A stretch of 13,482 nt of DNA from JANLQX01 sp031418775 (lineage in GTDB: Bacteria > Actinomycetota > Acidimicrobiia > Acidimicrobiales > JANYDT01). The DNA is taken from contig JANOJN010000069.1 of NCBI GenBank assembly GCA_031418775.1, forward strand, positions 1 through 13,482. The letters are read 5' to 3'. Both the position numbers and the translations under genes were made by a program. Below, piece by piece: positions 1 through 6,378 of the stretch (its first letter is position 1; each line of letters begins with the position of its first letter). Under the pieces are notes generated by a model. That model was not told the origin of the DNA and searched no databases. It saw only the letters and a program-made list of their open reading frames with translations.

Positions 1-815
1 GTGGTCGAGCGTGAGCGGTTGCGGAGCGTGTTCTCGGCCAGGAACTCCTGGCGGTCCTTGAGCTCGGCCTGGGAGAGCTCCTGGTAATACTCACCGAGGC
101 TGAGGATGCCGAACGCGACGTGGCGGGCCTCGTCGGCGAGCACGTAGCGGAGCAGCTTGTGCAGCAGCGGCTCGTCGACGCGTCGGAGCATCTCGCCGAA
201 CGCCGCAAGGGCCAGGCTCTCGATGATGACCTGCATGCCGAGATAGGCCATGTCCCAGCGGTTGTCCTCCAACAGACCGAAGACCTGCTCCTGCAGGTAC
301 GGCCCCATCGGGTACTGCTCGCCGACCTTCTCGCTGAGGTAACGCTGGAAGACCTCGGTATGACGGGCCTCGTCGATCGTCTGCGTCGCCGCGTAGTACT
401 TCGCATCGATCCAGGGCACGGTTGACGTGATCTTCGCCGCCGTCAGCATGGCGCCCTGTTCGCCGTGGACGAATTGGCTCAGCGTTGCTTTCAGCTGCTC
501 GAGGCCGAGCTGGGTGAACTCCTTGTCGCCCCACGACTTGAAGGGCGAGCCGGGCAGATCCTTGGCCGCCTTCGCCAGCACCATCACGGGAGCGTTCCAG
601 TCGATGATCTCCTCGGGGTCGACCGGAGTCGACCAGTCGAGCTCGGTCACGCTCGACCACTGTGACGCCATCGCCTTGTTGTAGAGCGTCACCAGTTGCG
701 GGCGCGACCGTTCGTAGTTCCACAGGAACGTGGTCGGGGTGTGGTCGGTCACGAAGCGGATCGTGCCCTCGACGTCGGCATCGGCCGGGATGGCGGGGAG
801 TTCGGTCGTGCTCAT
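1..815 (-). CDS. Ferritin-like diiron-carboxylate protein (3' end cut by window edge)
   Basis: The frame is open from the ATG at 815 to the left edge (271 codons, no stop). An AGGAGA ribosome-binding site (821-826) lies 5 nt upstream of that ATG and fixes the start. The protein has the four-helix diiron ligand set: E119 (in HGEQGA), E149xxH152 (in DEARH), E199 (in IIES) and E229xxH232 (again in DEARH). The E / ExxH / E / ExxH spacing of about 30, 50 and 30 residues resembles ribonucleotide reductase R2 and bacterial multicomponent monooxygenase chains more than storage ferritin. By family it should activate O2 at a cytoplasmic diiron site; the substrate is unknown. No signal peptide or membrane segment is seen. 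It stands alone and diverges from the small gene at 1026. AurF-like N-oxygenase or R2-like oxidase are alternatives; I am sure of the fold class, not of the reaction. Confidence 0.85.
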   Translation of the reverse strand, partial: MSTTELPAIPADADVEGTIRFVTDHTPTTFLWNYERSRPQLVTLYNKAMASQWSSVTELDWSTPVDPEEIIDWNAPVMVLAKAAKDLPGSPFKSWGDKEFTQLGLEQLKATLSQFVHGEQGAMLTAAKITSTVPWIDAKYYAATQTIDEARHTEVFQRYLSEKVGEQYPMGPYLQEQVFGLLEDNRWDMAYLGMQVIIESLALAAFGEMLRRVDEPLLHKLLRYVLADEARHVAFGILSLGEYYQELSQAELKDRQEFLAENTLRNRSRST

Positions 816-1025
816 CGTCGTCTCCTGCGATTGGGAGGCCCTCACACTCGCTGCTCGCGGCCCGAAATTGCACTCTACGCGTTCACGACGGCTCGAGCGA
901 TTCTTCCGACGACGGGACCGGAACGAACGATGGCTCGCCGAGCAATCACCAACTGCCGGGAGTACCGTTCGCGACGGGCGTTGAGCCACCTCGGGTCGGA
1001 CGCACCAGAAACGGGATAACAATTG

Positions 1026-1343
1026 ATGTACATGGTCGAATAAAACGTTCGTACGGTGGGTCTCACGCATGACCAGAACTTCGCCAACCAGGAAGCGCTC
1101 CTCACCGCCTTCGGAAAATGGCAGCCCGAGGAGGGCTTGACCGTCCTCGCGTTCGTGTCACACCTGAACAGCGACGGCGGCTATGTCCTCGTCGAGACGA
1201 GCGACCCCAAGGTTGTCGCCTCGTTCGTTTCGAAGTTCATCTACTGGAACGACGTGAACGTCGTTCCCGTCGTGGATATCGAGGAGATCGTGCCGATCAA
1301 CCTGCAGTCGCTGGCGTGGGCGCGAGGTGCGTCGAAGGGATGA
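1026..1343 (+). pseudogene. DUF3303-like small protein interrupted by TAA at codon 6
   Basis: From the ATG at 1026 the frame reads MYMVE, then TAA (1041-1043), then NVRTVGLTHDQNFANQ and stays open to TGA at 1343. The protein resembles small alpha/beta (ferredoxin-like fold) proteins of the DUF3303 type. These begin with a hydrophobic first strand of the MLYMVE type and later carry a 'YVLVETSDP' strand and a 'VVPVVDIEE' strand, both visible here. The MYMVE beginning lies in the same frame as the rest, which argues that TAA replaced a sense codon, such as a tyrosine TAC or TAT, by one base. A GTG at 1056 could restart translation to give 95 residues, but no ribosome-binding site precedes it and the first strand would be missing. 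The function of the family is unknown. A sequencing error at 1043 is possible; if it is wrong, this is an intact gene of about 105 residues. Confidence 0.6.
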
Positions 1344-1355
1344 TCGATCTCCCTC

Positions 1356-1383
1356 GGGCCGGCGGCTTTACCGCCGCCGGTCC
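1356..1383 (+). terminator. GC-rich hairpin after the DUF3303-like gene
   Basis: Bases 1356-1366 pair with 1373-1383 to give an 11-bp stem (eight consecutive G-C pairs, one G-U, then two G-C) closed by a 6-nt loop, TTTACC. It starts 12 nt after the stop at 1343. No T-tract follows, so it would be a U-less terminator of the kind common in actinobacteria, or an mRNA-stabilising 3' end. It separates this gene from the SDR at 1440. Confidence 0.5.
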
Positions 1384-1439
1384 AGGGACCGGTGCGCGCG
1401 GATTGGAGAGTTGGACGCTCGTCCGGGAAACTGACACAT

Positions 1440-2219
1440 ATGAGTGCAACGTCGAAGCGATTTGAAGGATCGTCCGTGGTGGTCACGGGAGCGGCATCGG
1501 GCATGGGCCGAGGGATCGCTGTTGCATTTGCGCGGGAGGGGGCGTCGGTGGTTCTCGCCGACGTCAACGTTGCCGGCCTGAACGAGACGCGCTCGCTGAT
1601 CGATGCCTTCGGCGGCACAAGCATCGTGGTTGACGCCGACGTTTCCGATGCCGATGCCGTGGCCGCGATGGTTCACCTGGCCGTCGACCGATTCGGCGGC
1701 CTCGATGCAGCGGTCAACGCTGCTGCGATCGAGGGAGAATCCGTTTCCATCGCGGAACTCGATGACGACCTCTTCGATGCGATCCAGCGAATCAACGTCA
1801 GGGGGACCTACCTCTGCATGAAGCACGAGATCCTCGCTATGCGGGCGACGGGCAAAGGCGGGGCGATCGTGAATTTCGCGTCCACCAGTTCGTACCGTCC
1901 CCAGCAGAACCAGACGGCGTACACCGCGTCGAAGCACGCCGTGGTCGGCCTGACGAAGAGCGCGGCGATCGACTGCGCGAAGTACGGGATCCGGATCAAC
2001 GCAATCGCGCCCAGTGCTATCGATACTCCGATGTTGCGCAACGCGATGGCCCGGCGGCCCGGAGGTTCAGAGAAGGACGTGATCGACCGGCTCAGCCTGA
2101 TCCGCCGTTTCGGTTCGGTCGATGAGATCGCGAAGGCCACATTGTTCCTGTGCTCCGACGAAGCGTCGTTCACCATGGGTCACGTGCTCGCCGTTGACGG
2201 TGGCTATCTCGCACGGTGA
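1440..2219 (+). CDS. SDR family NAD(P)-dependent oxidoreductase
   Basis: A classical short-chain dehydrogenase/reductase of 259 residues, the usual length. The N-terminal Rossmann motif is TGAASGMG (G17, G21, G23). An acidic residue, D41, at the end of the second strand favours NAD(H) over NADP(H). Other features are a D65-A-D-V segment, N93-A-A-A in place of the usual NNAG, N119, and the catalytic Ser (148-151 region), Y161 and K165 in YTASK. The C-terminus carries the VDGGY motif. By family it interconverts an alcohol and a carbonyl in the cytoplasm; the substrate cannot be read from the sequence. I chose the ATG at 1440 because the residues before it, back to a GTG at 1392, are not SDR-like, although the ribosome-binding site is weak (GGGAAA further upstream than usual). 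It converges with the minus-strand pair that ends at 2268. Confidence 0.93.
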   Translation: MSATSKRFEGSSVVVTGAASGMGRGIAVAFAREGASVVLADVNVAGLNETRSLIDAFGGTSIVVDADVSDADAVAAMVHLAVDRFGGLDAAVNAAAIEGESVSIAELDDDLFDAIQRINVRGTYLCMKHEILAMRATGKGGAIVNFASTSSYRPQQNQTAYTASKHAVVGLTKSAAIDCAKYGIRINAIAPSAIDTPMLRNAMARRPGGSEKDVIDRLSLIRRFGSVDEIAKATLFLCSDEASFTMGHVLAVDGGYLAR

Positions 2220-2267
2220 TCCCGGCGGCCGGGCATCGCGACGGAGATCGACAACCCGCGGCTGGGG

Positions 2268-2636
2268 TCAATGCGCGGGGTTCGTCTTCCCGCGAGGTGC
2301 TGGTCGGGGTGTCGCTGTCGGGTGTGTCGCGGAACGGTCAGCGCTCCCGATCGAGTCCGTGGCATCGATGTCGATCAGGCGTTCGAAGACGAACTCGTGC
2401 TTGAGGAACGACGTCTCTCGCTCATGGCCGGGGGTGGGCGGAACGAGCGGCGACATCTGGACGAGCCGCCAGCCGCCGACCAGCGCGGCCGTGCCGGTGG
2501 CGTAGGGCGGGTCGCCGTCGGGCTGCGGTCCGACGCCATCGGTACCGTCGAAGAACGACCAGCCGAGCGCCCGGCCGTCGAGCCCGGGACCGGCGAGCCA
2601 CAGCATCAGCACCTGCTGGCGGAGACCCCCGGTCAT
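2268..2636 (-). CDS. Hypothetical protein translationally coupled to the PhyH gene
   Basis: The ATG at 2636 overlaps the stop codon of the dioxygenase gene upstream (ATGA, 4 nt), so the two are almost certainly one transcript with coupled translation. The 122-residue product has no signal peptide or membrane helix. Residues from about 6 to 90 look like a real globular domain: a hydrophobic LMLWLAGPGLDGR start, a WSFFDGTDG segment, a Pro/Gly-rich turn, a Trp-containing GGWRLVQMSPLV strand, and an SFLKHEFVFERL helix or strand. The last 25 or so residues are Ala/Pro/Arg-rich and look like an extended tail. I do not recognise a named family. The tight coupling suggests an accessory role to the dioxygenase, but that is inference from position only. 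Confidence 0.7.
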   Translation of the reverse strand: MTGGLRQQVLMLWLAGPGLDGRALGWSFFDGTDGVGPQPDGDPPYATGTAALVGGWRLVQMSPLVPPTPGHERETSFLKHEFVFERLIDIDATDSIGSADRSATHPTATPRPAPRGKTNPAH

Positions 2637-3562
2637 CGCGTTGCTGCTGCTGCGGCGGTGAGCGCGGTGCGCCGCTCGGTTCGGGTGAGATACCAGTCGA
2701 CATCGAAGGAAGGATCGCCGGTGAGGTAGCGCCACAGCTTGGCCCGCTGCACCGTTTCGAGCCGGTGCGTTGACGGTTCGAACCACTCCTCGCTCCGACG
2801 CAATTCACCGGCCACCATGGCGGGATCGGTCTTCGCCCAGATGTGGTCATCAGCGCGATTACGGTCGTCGAGATCCGTGGTGTCCCAGAGACGCACCTGG
2901 GGCACCGTCGGGTTGAGGCGGAGCTTGCCCATCACGCGGTTTCGGGTCCCGTGGTTCGGAGCGCCAGCGTGCCAGAGTCCGTGATGGAAGATCACCACGG
3001 TCCCGGCCGGTCCGCTGTGGTACTCCTCTCCGGAGAGGTGTTGGTATCTCGCCACATCGTCCATGTTCACTCGTCGGAGATGGCTGCCAGGCACATAACG
3101 CGTGCCGCCTTCGCGTGGTGCAACGTCGTGGGGAAACCAGAAGAGCTGGATGTCGAAGGCCAGGCCATCGTCGATGATGGCGTCACAATGCAGGCCCTGC
3201 GCGTTGAGGTCCCCGGCCATCTTTAGATGGACGAAGTGATGATCGACCACCGGGCGGGGTCCTACGAGGGACGCGATCGCTCCTGCGATTACGGGCACCC
3301 GGACCATGCGCCCCAACGCGGAGTCGGCCGGATACGCGTCGTCGAGGGTGGTTCCGGAGCGGGGGAGCGCGACCTCGTCGTTGCCTTCTGCGGTGGACCG
3401 GCTCGCTCCTCGGAATTCGTCGAGCCACGCCATGAACAGCAGAGGGAGCTCGTGCATCGCCTGGGTGTTGATGTCCTCCGGCACGGCAGCCTCGAAACGA
3501 AGGAAGCCTCGGGCGACGAACGACGCCATCTGGTCGGTGGTGAGGAGTGGTCCGAAGTCCAT
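2633..3562 (-). CDS. Phytanoyl-CoA dioxygenase (PhyH) family Fe(II)/2-oxoglutarate oxygenase
   Basis: 309 residues, typical of the family. The iron-binding facial triad is visible as H125-C-D127 (in GLHCDAIIDDG) and a distal histidine, probably H198 in LWHAGAPNHG. A following arginine (R207 or R209) is positioned to bind 2-oxoglutarate. EGGTRYVPGSH (about 151-161) is the typical turn between the two halves of the double-stranded beta-helix. The family hydroxylates small molecules or CoA thioesters using O2 and 2-oxoglutarate; the substrate here is unknown. The start ATG at 3562 has only a weak AGAAGA upstream, and a better GGGAGGAG lies about 30 nt back with no in-frame start near it. It is the first gene of a two-gene unit with 2268-2636 and diverges from the kinase-peptide locus. 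Confidence 0.9.
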   Translation of the reverse strand: MDFGPLLTTDQMASFVARGFLRFEAAVPEDINTQAMHELPLLFMAWLDEFRGASRSTAEGNDEVALPRSGTTLDDAYPADSALGRMVRVPVIAGAIASLVGPRPVVDHHFVHLKMAGDLNAQGLHCDAIIDDGLAFDIQLFWFPHDVAPREGGTRYVPGSHLRRVNMDDVARYQHLSGEEYHSGPAGTVVIFHHGLWHAGAPNHGTRNRVMGKLRLNPTVPQVRLWDTTDLDDRNRADDHIWAKTDPAMVAGELRRSEEWFEPSTHRLETVQRAKLWRYLTGDPSFDVDWYLTRTERRTALTAAAAATR

Positions 3563-3614
3563 GGGGTCTTCTCTAGTCCAATGTTCTGGGGGTTCTCCTC
3601 CCTGGAGCCTCCCT

Positions 3615-3643
3615 GTTCGAGTCGCGGGCTAGGTCGAACGACC
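3615..3643. promoter_or_regulatory. Inverted repeats in the divergent promoter region
   Basis: Between the PhyH start (3562) and the kinase unit, GTTCGA (3615-3620) and TCGAAC (3634-3639) form a 6-bp inverted repeat with a 13-nt spacer, and GGTCG-AA-CGACC (3632-3643) is a second, overlapping dyad. Such sites can be operators for a shared regulator of both directions. They are short enough to arise by chance in GC-rich DNA, and I see no convincing -35/-10 pair here. Confidence 0.25.
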
Positions 3644-3777
3644 ACTAAACCGGGCATTCAGGCAGAAAACCACCACACAGAGTTGCAAATCGGTACAGAG
3701 CGAGGCAGTCTTTTCACTGTGAGTGCACAAAGTCCGGTGGGCCACGAAACGGTTGCGCCGACGGAGCGGAGGGTCGA

Positions 3778-3804
3778 ATGCGGCTGACGGTGACGGTTCG
3801 GTGA
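3778..3804 (+). promoter_or_regulatory. Eight-codon leader ORF overlapping the kinase start (GTGA)
   Basis: A purine-rich GGAGGG (3768-3773) precedes an ATG at 3778 by 4 nt. That ATG opens an ORF encoding MRLTVTVR, whose TGA stop (3802-3804) overlaps an in-frame GTG (3801) of the kinase gene as GTGA. This is the arrangement of termination-reinitiation coupling, and it places the best ribosome-binding site of the region on the mini-ORF rather than on the kinase. It may be fortuitous, with the kinase instead starting at the GTG at 3723. Confidence 0.35.
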
Positions 3805-4742
3805 GATCGGGAACGTGTCTCGTCCGTTTTGCCGGAGTCGTCATCGAGAGCGATGTGGCGCTTCCCGGGGTGGATACTGCTCCGTTGGACGCGCCGATTG
3901 AAGTGCGGTTGCGGCTGCGCTCCGGCGAAGAGATGCGGGGCCCCCTGGCAGATCTTTCGGACGCGTCGACTCGTCGATTGCCCGACGGCGGCGTCGTCGC
4001 AAACGTCGGCTCCTTAGGCAAACTCGAGATCAGCGCGGACGGGGCGTTGATCGATATCTTCCCGTCGGCTGATTGCGGTCCGGCTCTGGTTCAGCACCTG
4101 ATCTTTGAACACGCACTCCCACGACGATTCGCTCTGCTCGGGCACACCGCATTGCATGCCAACGCGGTCTCGATCGACGGGGGAATCGTTGGTCTCCTCG
4201 GCCCGTCCGGTTCGGGCAAGTCGACGCTGTCGGGGGCGTTGGCCTCGGCCGGCGGACGTTGGGTAGCCGACGATTTCCTTCTACTCGAGATCGGAGACCA
4301 ACGAACGGTAGCGATCCCCACGGTCGTGGGCACGCAACTTCGTGCGGACTCGGCGTCTGCGCTTGGCCTTGTCCACGAGACGGCCGCGATGATTACCGGC
4401 AAGCACCGCAAACGTCGATGGACCGTTTCCGGCGTTTCCGAACCCGAACAAGTTCGCAGCCTCTTCTCGCTCGATCGACGGGAAGACGCGGGCGGTCCGG
4501 TGACCTGCACGCCAATGATGGGAAGTTCGGCGATGGTGCTGCTCGCTGAGCGGTGGTTCCTTTCCGCGATGGAGGCGGTCAGCCCGACGACGTTCCTGCA
4601 ACGGTCGTCGGACCTGCTGCGTTCGACGCCGCTCTACCAACTCTCGTATCCAGGTTCACTCGCCCGGCTGGGCGAGGTGGTCGAAACGATGCGGGCTGTC
4701 GCTTCTTGCGGCCTCGTGTCCTCAGGAACCGAAGGGGGGTGA
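3801..4742 (+). CDS. HPr kinase-like P-loop protein kinase, RiPP-associated type
   Basis: Numbered from the GTG at 3801 (313 residues). After an N-terminal beta-rich part comes HANAVSIDGG (about 119-128). A Walker A motif, GPSGSGKST (134-142), follows, then ADDFLLLE (D157, D158), which fits the acidic Walker-B-like position of HprK. A C-terminal LYQLSYPGSL motif (about 278-287) is typical of HprK-related kinases found in peptide clusters. It lacks the N-terminal domain of true HprK and there is no PTS gene nearby, so HPr is not the likely target. Known relatives PadeK and ThcoK phosphorylate the C-terminal serine of lasso precursor peptides. Here a peptide with a lasso-type leader and C-terminal serine begins 5 nt downstream, so it is the inferred substrate. 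A GTG at 3723 would add 26 Arg/Gly-rich residues; I prefer 3801 because of the GTGA overlap, without certainty. Confidence 0.82.
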   Translation: MRSGTCLVRFAGVVIESDVALPGVDTAPLDAPIEVRLRLRSGEEMRGPLADLSDASTRRLPDGGVVANVGSLGKLEISADGALIDIFPSADCGPALVQHLIFEHALPRRFALLGHTALHANAVSIDGGIVGLLGPSGSGKSTLSGALASAGGRWVADDFLLLEIGDQRTVAIPTVVGTQLRADSASALGLVHETAAMITGKHRKRRWTVSGVSEPEQVRSLFSLDRREDAGGPVTCTPMMGSSAMVLLAERWFLSAMEAVSPTTFLQRSSDLLRSTPLYQLSYPGSLARLGEVVETMRAVASCGLVSSGTEGG

Positions 4743-4747
4743 ACAGA

Positions 4748-4876
4748 ATGTCAACCAACAACATGGAGTACTCAACCCCTACCGTGACCGTTATGGGATC
4801 GCTCGCCGAACTCACTCAGGGCGCCCAGAATGGCGCATCCGGCGGTGGATCGAAGGAAGGCTCGTACGAGTCCTAG
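4748..4876 (+). CDS. Lasso-type-leader RiPP-like precursor peptide with Gly/Ser-rich core
   Basis: 42 residues, start ATG at 4748, preceded by AGGGGGG overlapping the end of the kinase gene; the gap to the kinase stop is 5 nt. Residues 8-23 match the lasso leader signature YxxPxLxxxGxxxxLT: Y8, P11, V13 (in the Leu position), G17, L22 and T23. By the family rule (Thr at -2) the core starts at G25 and reads GAQNGASGGGSKEGSYES. A lasso ring needs Asp or Glu at core position 7, 8 or 9; here these are S, G and G, and the first acid is at position 13. A canonical macrolactam is therefore impossible with this cleavage site. The last residue, S42, matches the phosphorylation site of paeninodin-type precursors. 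No protease, cyclase or leader-binding gene is present. It is too short for routine gene callers but well supported by context. Confidence 0.8.
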   Translation: MSTNNMEYSTPTVTVMGSLAELTQGAQNGASGGGSKEGSYES

Positions 4877-4887
4877 GCCAAACGCCT

Positions 4888-4956
4888 TGCTCGTTCTGGT
4901 GTCGGGCCATCCGGGTGCCGAGCTAGAACGAGCAGAGCGCGTCACCGCGCTCGTTC
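4888..4956 (+). terminator. Overlapping inverted repeats after the peptide gene (terminator or switch)
   Basis: TGCTCGTTCT (4888-4897) is a perfect 10-bp inverted repeat of AGAACGAGCA (4925-4934), spacer 27 nt. The right arm can instead pair with GCTCGTTC (4949-4956), 8 bp, with inner GCG/CGC pairs. A compact third hairpin, GAGCGCG-TCAC-CGCGCTC (4935-4952, 7 bp, 4-nt loop), is compatible with the first pairing and competes with the second. It lies 11 nt after the peptide stop with no T-tract. It is probably the 3' end of the kinase-peptide transcript, but the mutually exclusive pairing is also what an attenuator would show. Confidence 0.5.
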
Positions 4957-5112
4957 CCGCAAGCAGATACGCATTCTTGGTCGAGTTCGCGACGTCCTCG
5001 TGTCCCCTGGTCTCCTGACGTCGCACAGCGTCTGTCTCTGGTCCCGTGGCCGTCGGGCCGACAAGAGCCTCCCGGCCATCGGCGCGATTTCGACCCTTGG
5101 CGTTGTCGCCCG

Positions 5113-5118
5113 TACGCT
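5113..5118 (+). promoter_or_regulatory. Possible -10 element for a leaderless acyl-CoA dehydrogenase transcript
   Basis: TACGCT matches the actinobacterial -10 pattern TANNNT and ends 6 nt before the ATG at 5125, the spacing expected if transcription starts at the start codon itself. No Shine-Dalgarno sequence is visible before the ATG, which agrees with leaderless initiation. No convincing -35 is seen. The pattern is short and could be chance. Confidence 0.35.
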
Positions 5119-5124
5119 CACGCC

Positions 5125-6378
5125 ATGGAGCTCACCTACCCGCCCGAAGCCACCGCCTACCGGGAACAGATCCGCGGCTTCCTCCGGGCGAACCTTCCCG
5201 AGGACTGGAAGGGCATCGGCGCCCTGAGCCACGCCGACGCGATCGCCTTCACCACGAAGTGGCGCGCGACCTTGAGCGCCAATGATTACCTCGCGCTCAA
5301 CTGGCCGACGCAGTACTCCGGCGCCGGTCTGTCCCCGCTCGAATCCGTCGTGCTGGCCGAGGAGTTCGCCCGAGCCGGTGTCCCGACCGGCGGGCCCAAC
5401 GACGGATTCGGCATTGGCATGCTCGGCAACACCATGCTGAAGTGGGGAACCGAGGAGCAGAAGCAGCACTACCTGCCGAAGGTGCTGAGCGGAGAACACC
5501 TGTGGTGTCAGGGATACAGCGAACCGGCGGCGGGCAGCGATCTCGGCAACCTGGGCTGTCGTGCCGTGCTCGACGGCGACGAGTGGGTCATCAGCGGTCA
5601 GAAGATCTGGACCACCCAGGGCCACCTCGCGAACCACATCTTCGTGCTGGCGCGCACCGCCCCGAACGAGGCGAAGCACCGAGGCATCTCGTTCCTCCTC
5701 GTCGACATGCGCCAGCCAGGTGTCGAGGTTCGTCCGATCAAGATGATGTCGGGAGAGTCGGACTTCAACGAGGTGTTCTTCACCGATGCCCGCTGCGCCA
5801 AGGAAGCAGTCCTGGGCGAAGTGAACGGCGGATGGGCCGTAGCGATGACCCTGCTCGGCAACGAGCGAGGTGCAGGAGCGGCCGTGAATGCCATCAGCTT
5901 TCGCGGCGAGTTCGACAAGTTGACGATCCTCGCCAAGGAGCGCGGTGCAACGAGTGACCCGATCATCCGTCAGCGACTGGCACGTGCACATACGAAGGTC
6001 GAGATCATGCGGTACTTCGGCTACAAGGCGCTCACCAGTTTCCTCCACGGCAAGCAACCCGGGCCCGACGCTTCCATCGGCAAGCTCTTCTGGAGCGAGT
6101 ACCACCAGGAGGTCACCGAGCTCTCCGTCGACATCCTCGGTGCCGATGCGACGGTGCCCACGGGGCAGGCGCCCCAGACGGCGTTCCGCACCGATCAGCC
6201 GGGCTCGCCGAACGACACCGCCAACTGGGTCGGCGTCTTCTACAACGCCCGCGCCGGCACGATCTACGCCGGCACGAGTCAGGTGCAGAAGGGCATCGTG
6301 GGCGAGCAGATCCTCGGACTGCCGAAGGAGCCTCGGGCCGACAGCGGCCCGTGGAACACCATCCCAGGCCATGGCTGA
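5125..6378 (+). CDS. Acyl-CoA dehydrogenase (FadE type)
   Basis: 417 residues, full length for the family. Visible parts are the N-terminal helical domain, the FAD-contacting signature CQGYSEPAAGSDL (128-140), the KIWTTQGHLAN beta-domain strand (160-170) and the C-terminal helical domain. The C-terminus ends with the GTIYAGTSQVQKGIVGEQILGLPKEP type of motif. The family oxidises the alpha-beta bond of acyl-CoA thioesters with FAD and passes electrons to ETF. At the position of the catalytic Glu of medium-chain enzymes (YEGT) this protein has A382 (YAGT). E247, in NERGAG, sits where isovaleryl- and long-chain-type enzymes carry their base, so it may be active. The start ATG at 5125 is favoured by the good N-terminus and a possible leaderless promoter. 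It is a stand-alone gene; its stop codon directly abuts a broken MFS gene in the same reading frame. The substrate is unknown. Confidence 0.93.
   Translation: MELTYPPEATAYREQIRGFLRANLPEDWKGIGALSHADAIAFTTKWRATLSANDYLALNWPTQYSGAGLSPLESVVLAEEFARAGVPTGGPNDGFGIGMLGNTMLKWGTEEQKQHYLPKVLSGEHLWCQGYSEPAAGSDLGNLGCRAVLDGDEWVISGQKIWTTQGHLANHIFVLARTAPNEAKHRGISFLLVDMRQPGVEVRPIKMMSGESDFNEVFFTDARCAKEAVLGEVNGGWAVAMTLLGNERGAGAAVNAISFRGEFDKLTILAKERGATSDPIIRQRLARAHTKVEIMRYFGYKALTSFLHGKQPGPDASIGKLFWSEYHQEVTELSVDILGADATVPTGQAPQTAFRTDQPGSPNDTANWVGVFYNARAGTIYAGTSQVQKGIVGEQILGLPKEPRADSGPWNTIPGHG

Noticed and set aside
1014..1024. GGATAACAATT, identical to one half of the E. coli lac operator
   Set aside because: The other half of the operator is absent and the surroundings do not resemble vector sequence. 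An 11-base match is compatible with chance.
816..1025. Possible regulator gene in the gap between the ferritin-like and DUF3303-like genes
   Set aside because: Open frames cross it on both strands, but their translations are Arg/Ser-rich with no recognisable domain or ribosome-binding site.
2221..2279. Possible bidirectional terminator between the SDR and the minus-strand pair
   Set aside because: Only 5-bp (CCCGG/CCGGG) and 6-bp (CCCGCG/CGCGGG, 13-nt loop) stems are present, without T-tracts. That is too weak in GC-rich DNA.
4861..4870. Palindrome CTCGTACGAG at the end of the peptide gene
   Set aside because: It encodes the Ser-Tyr-Glu end of the peptide with ordinary codons. A loopless 10-bp palindrome here is probably incidental.
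4830..5018. Second small peptide (62 codons) overlapping the end of the precursor gene
   Set aside because: It is out of frame with the precursor, has no ribosome-binding site, and its sequence is explained by the repeat arms and the precursor's coding bases.
4942..6372. 476-codon minus-strand open frame
   Set aside because: It is antisense to the clearly coding acyl-CoA dehydrogenase and shows no family motif.
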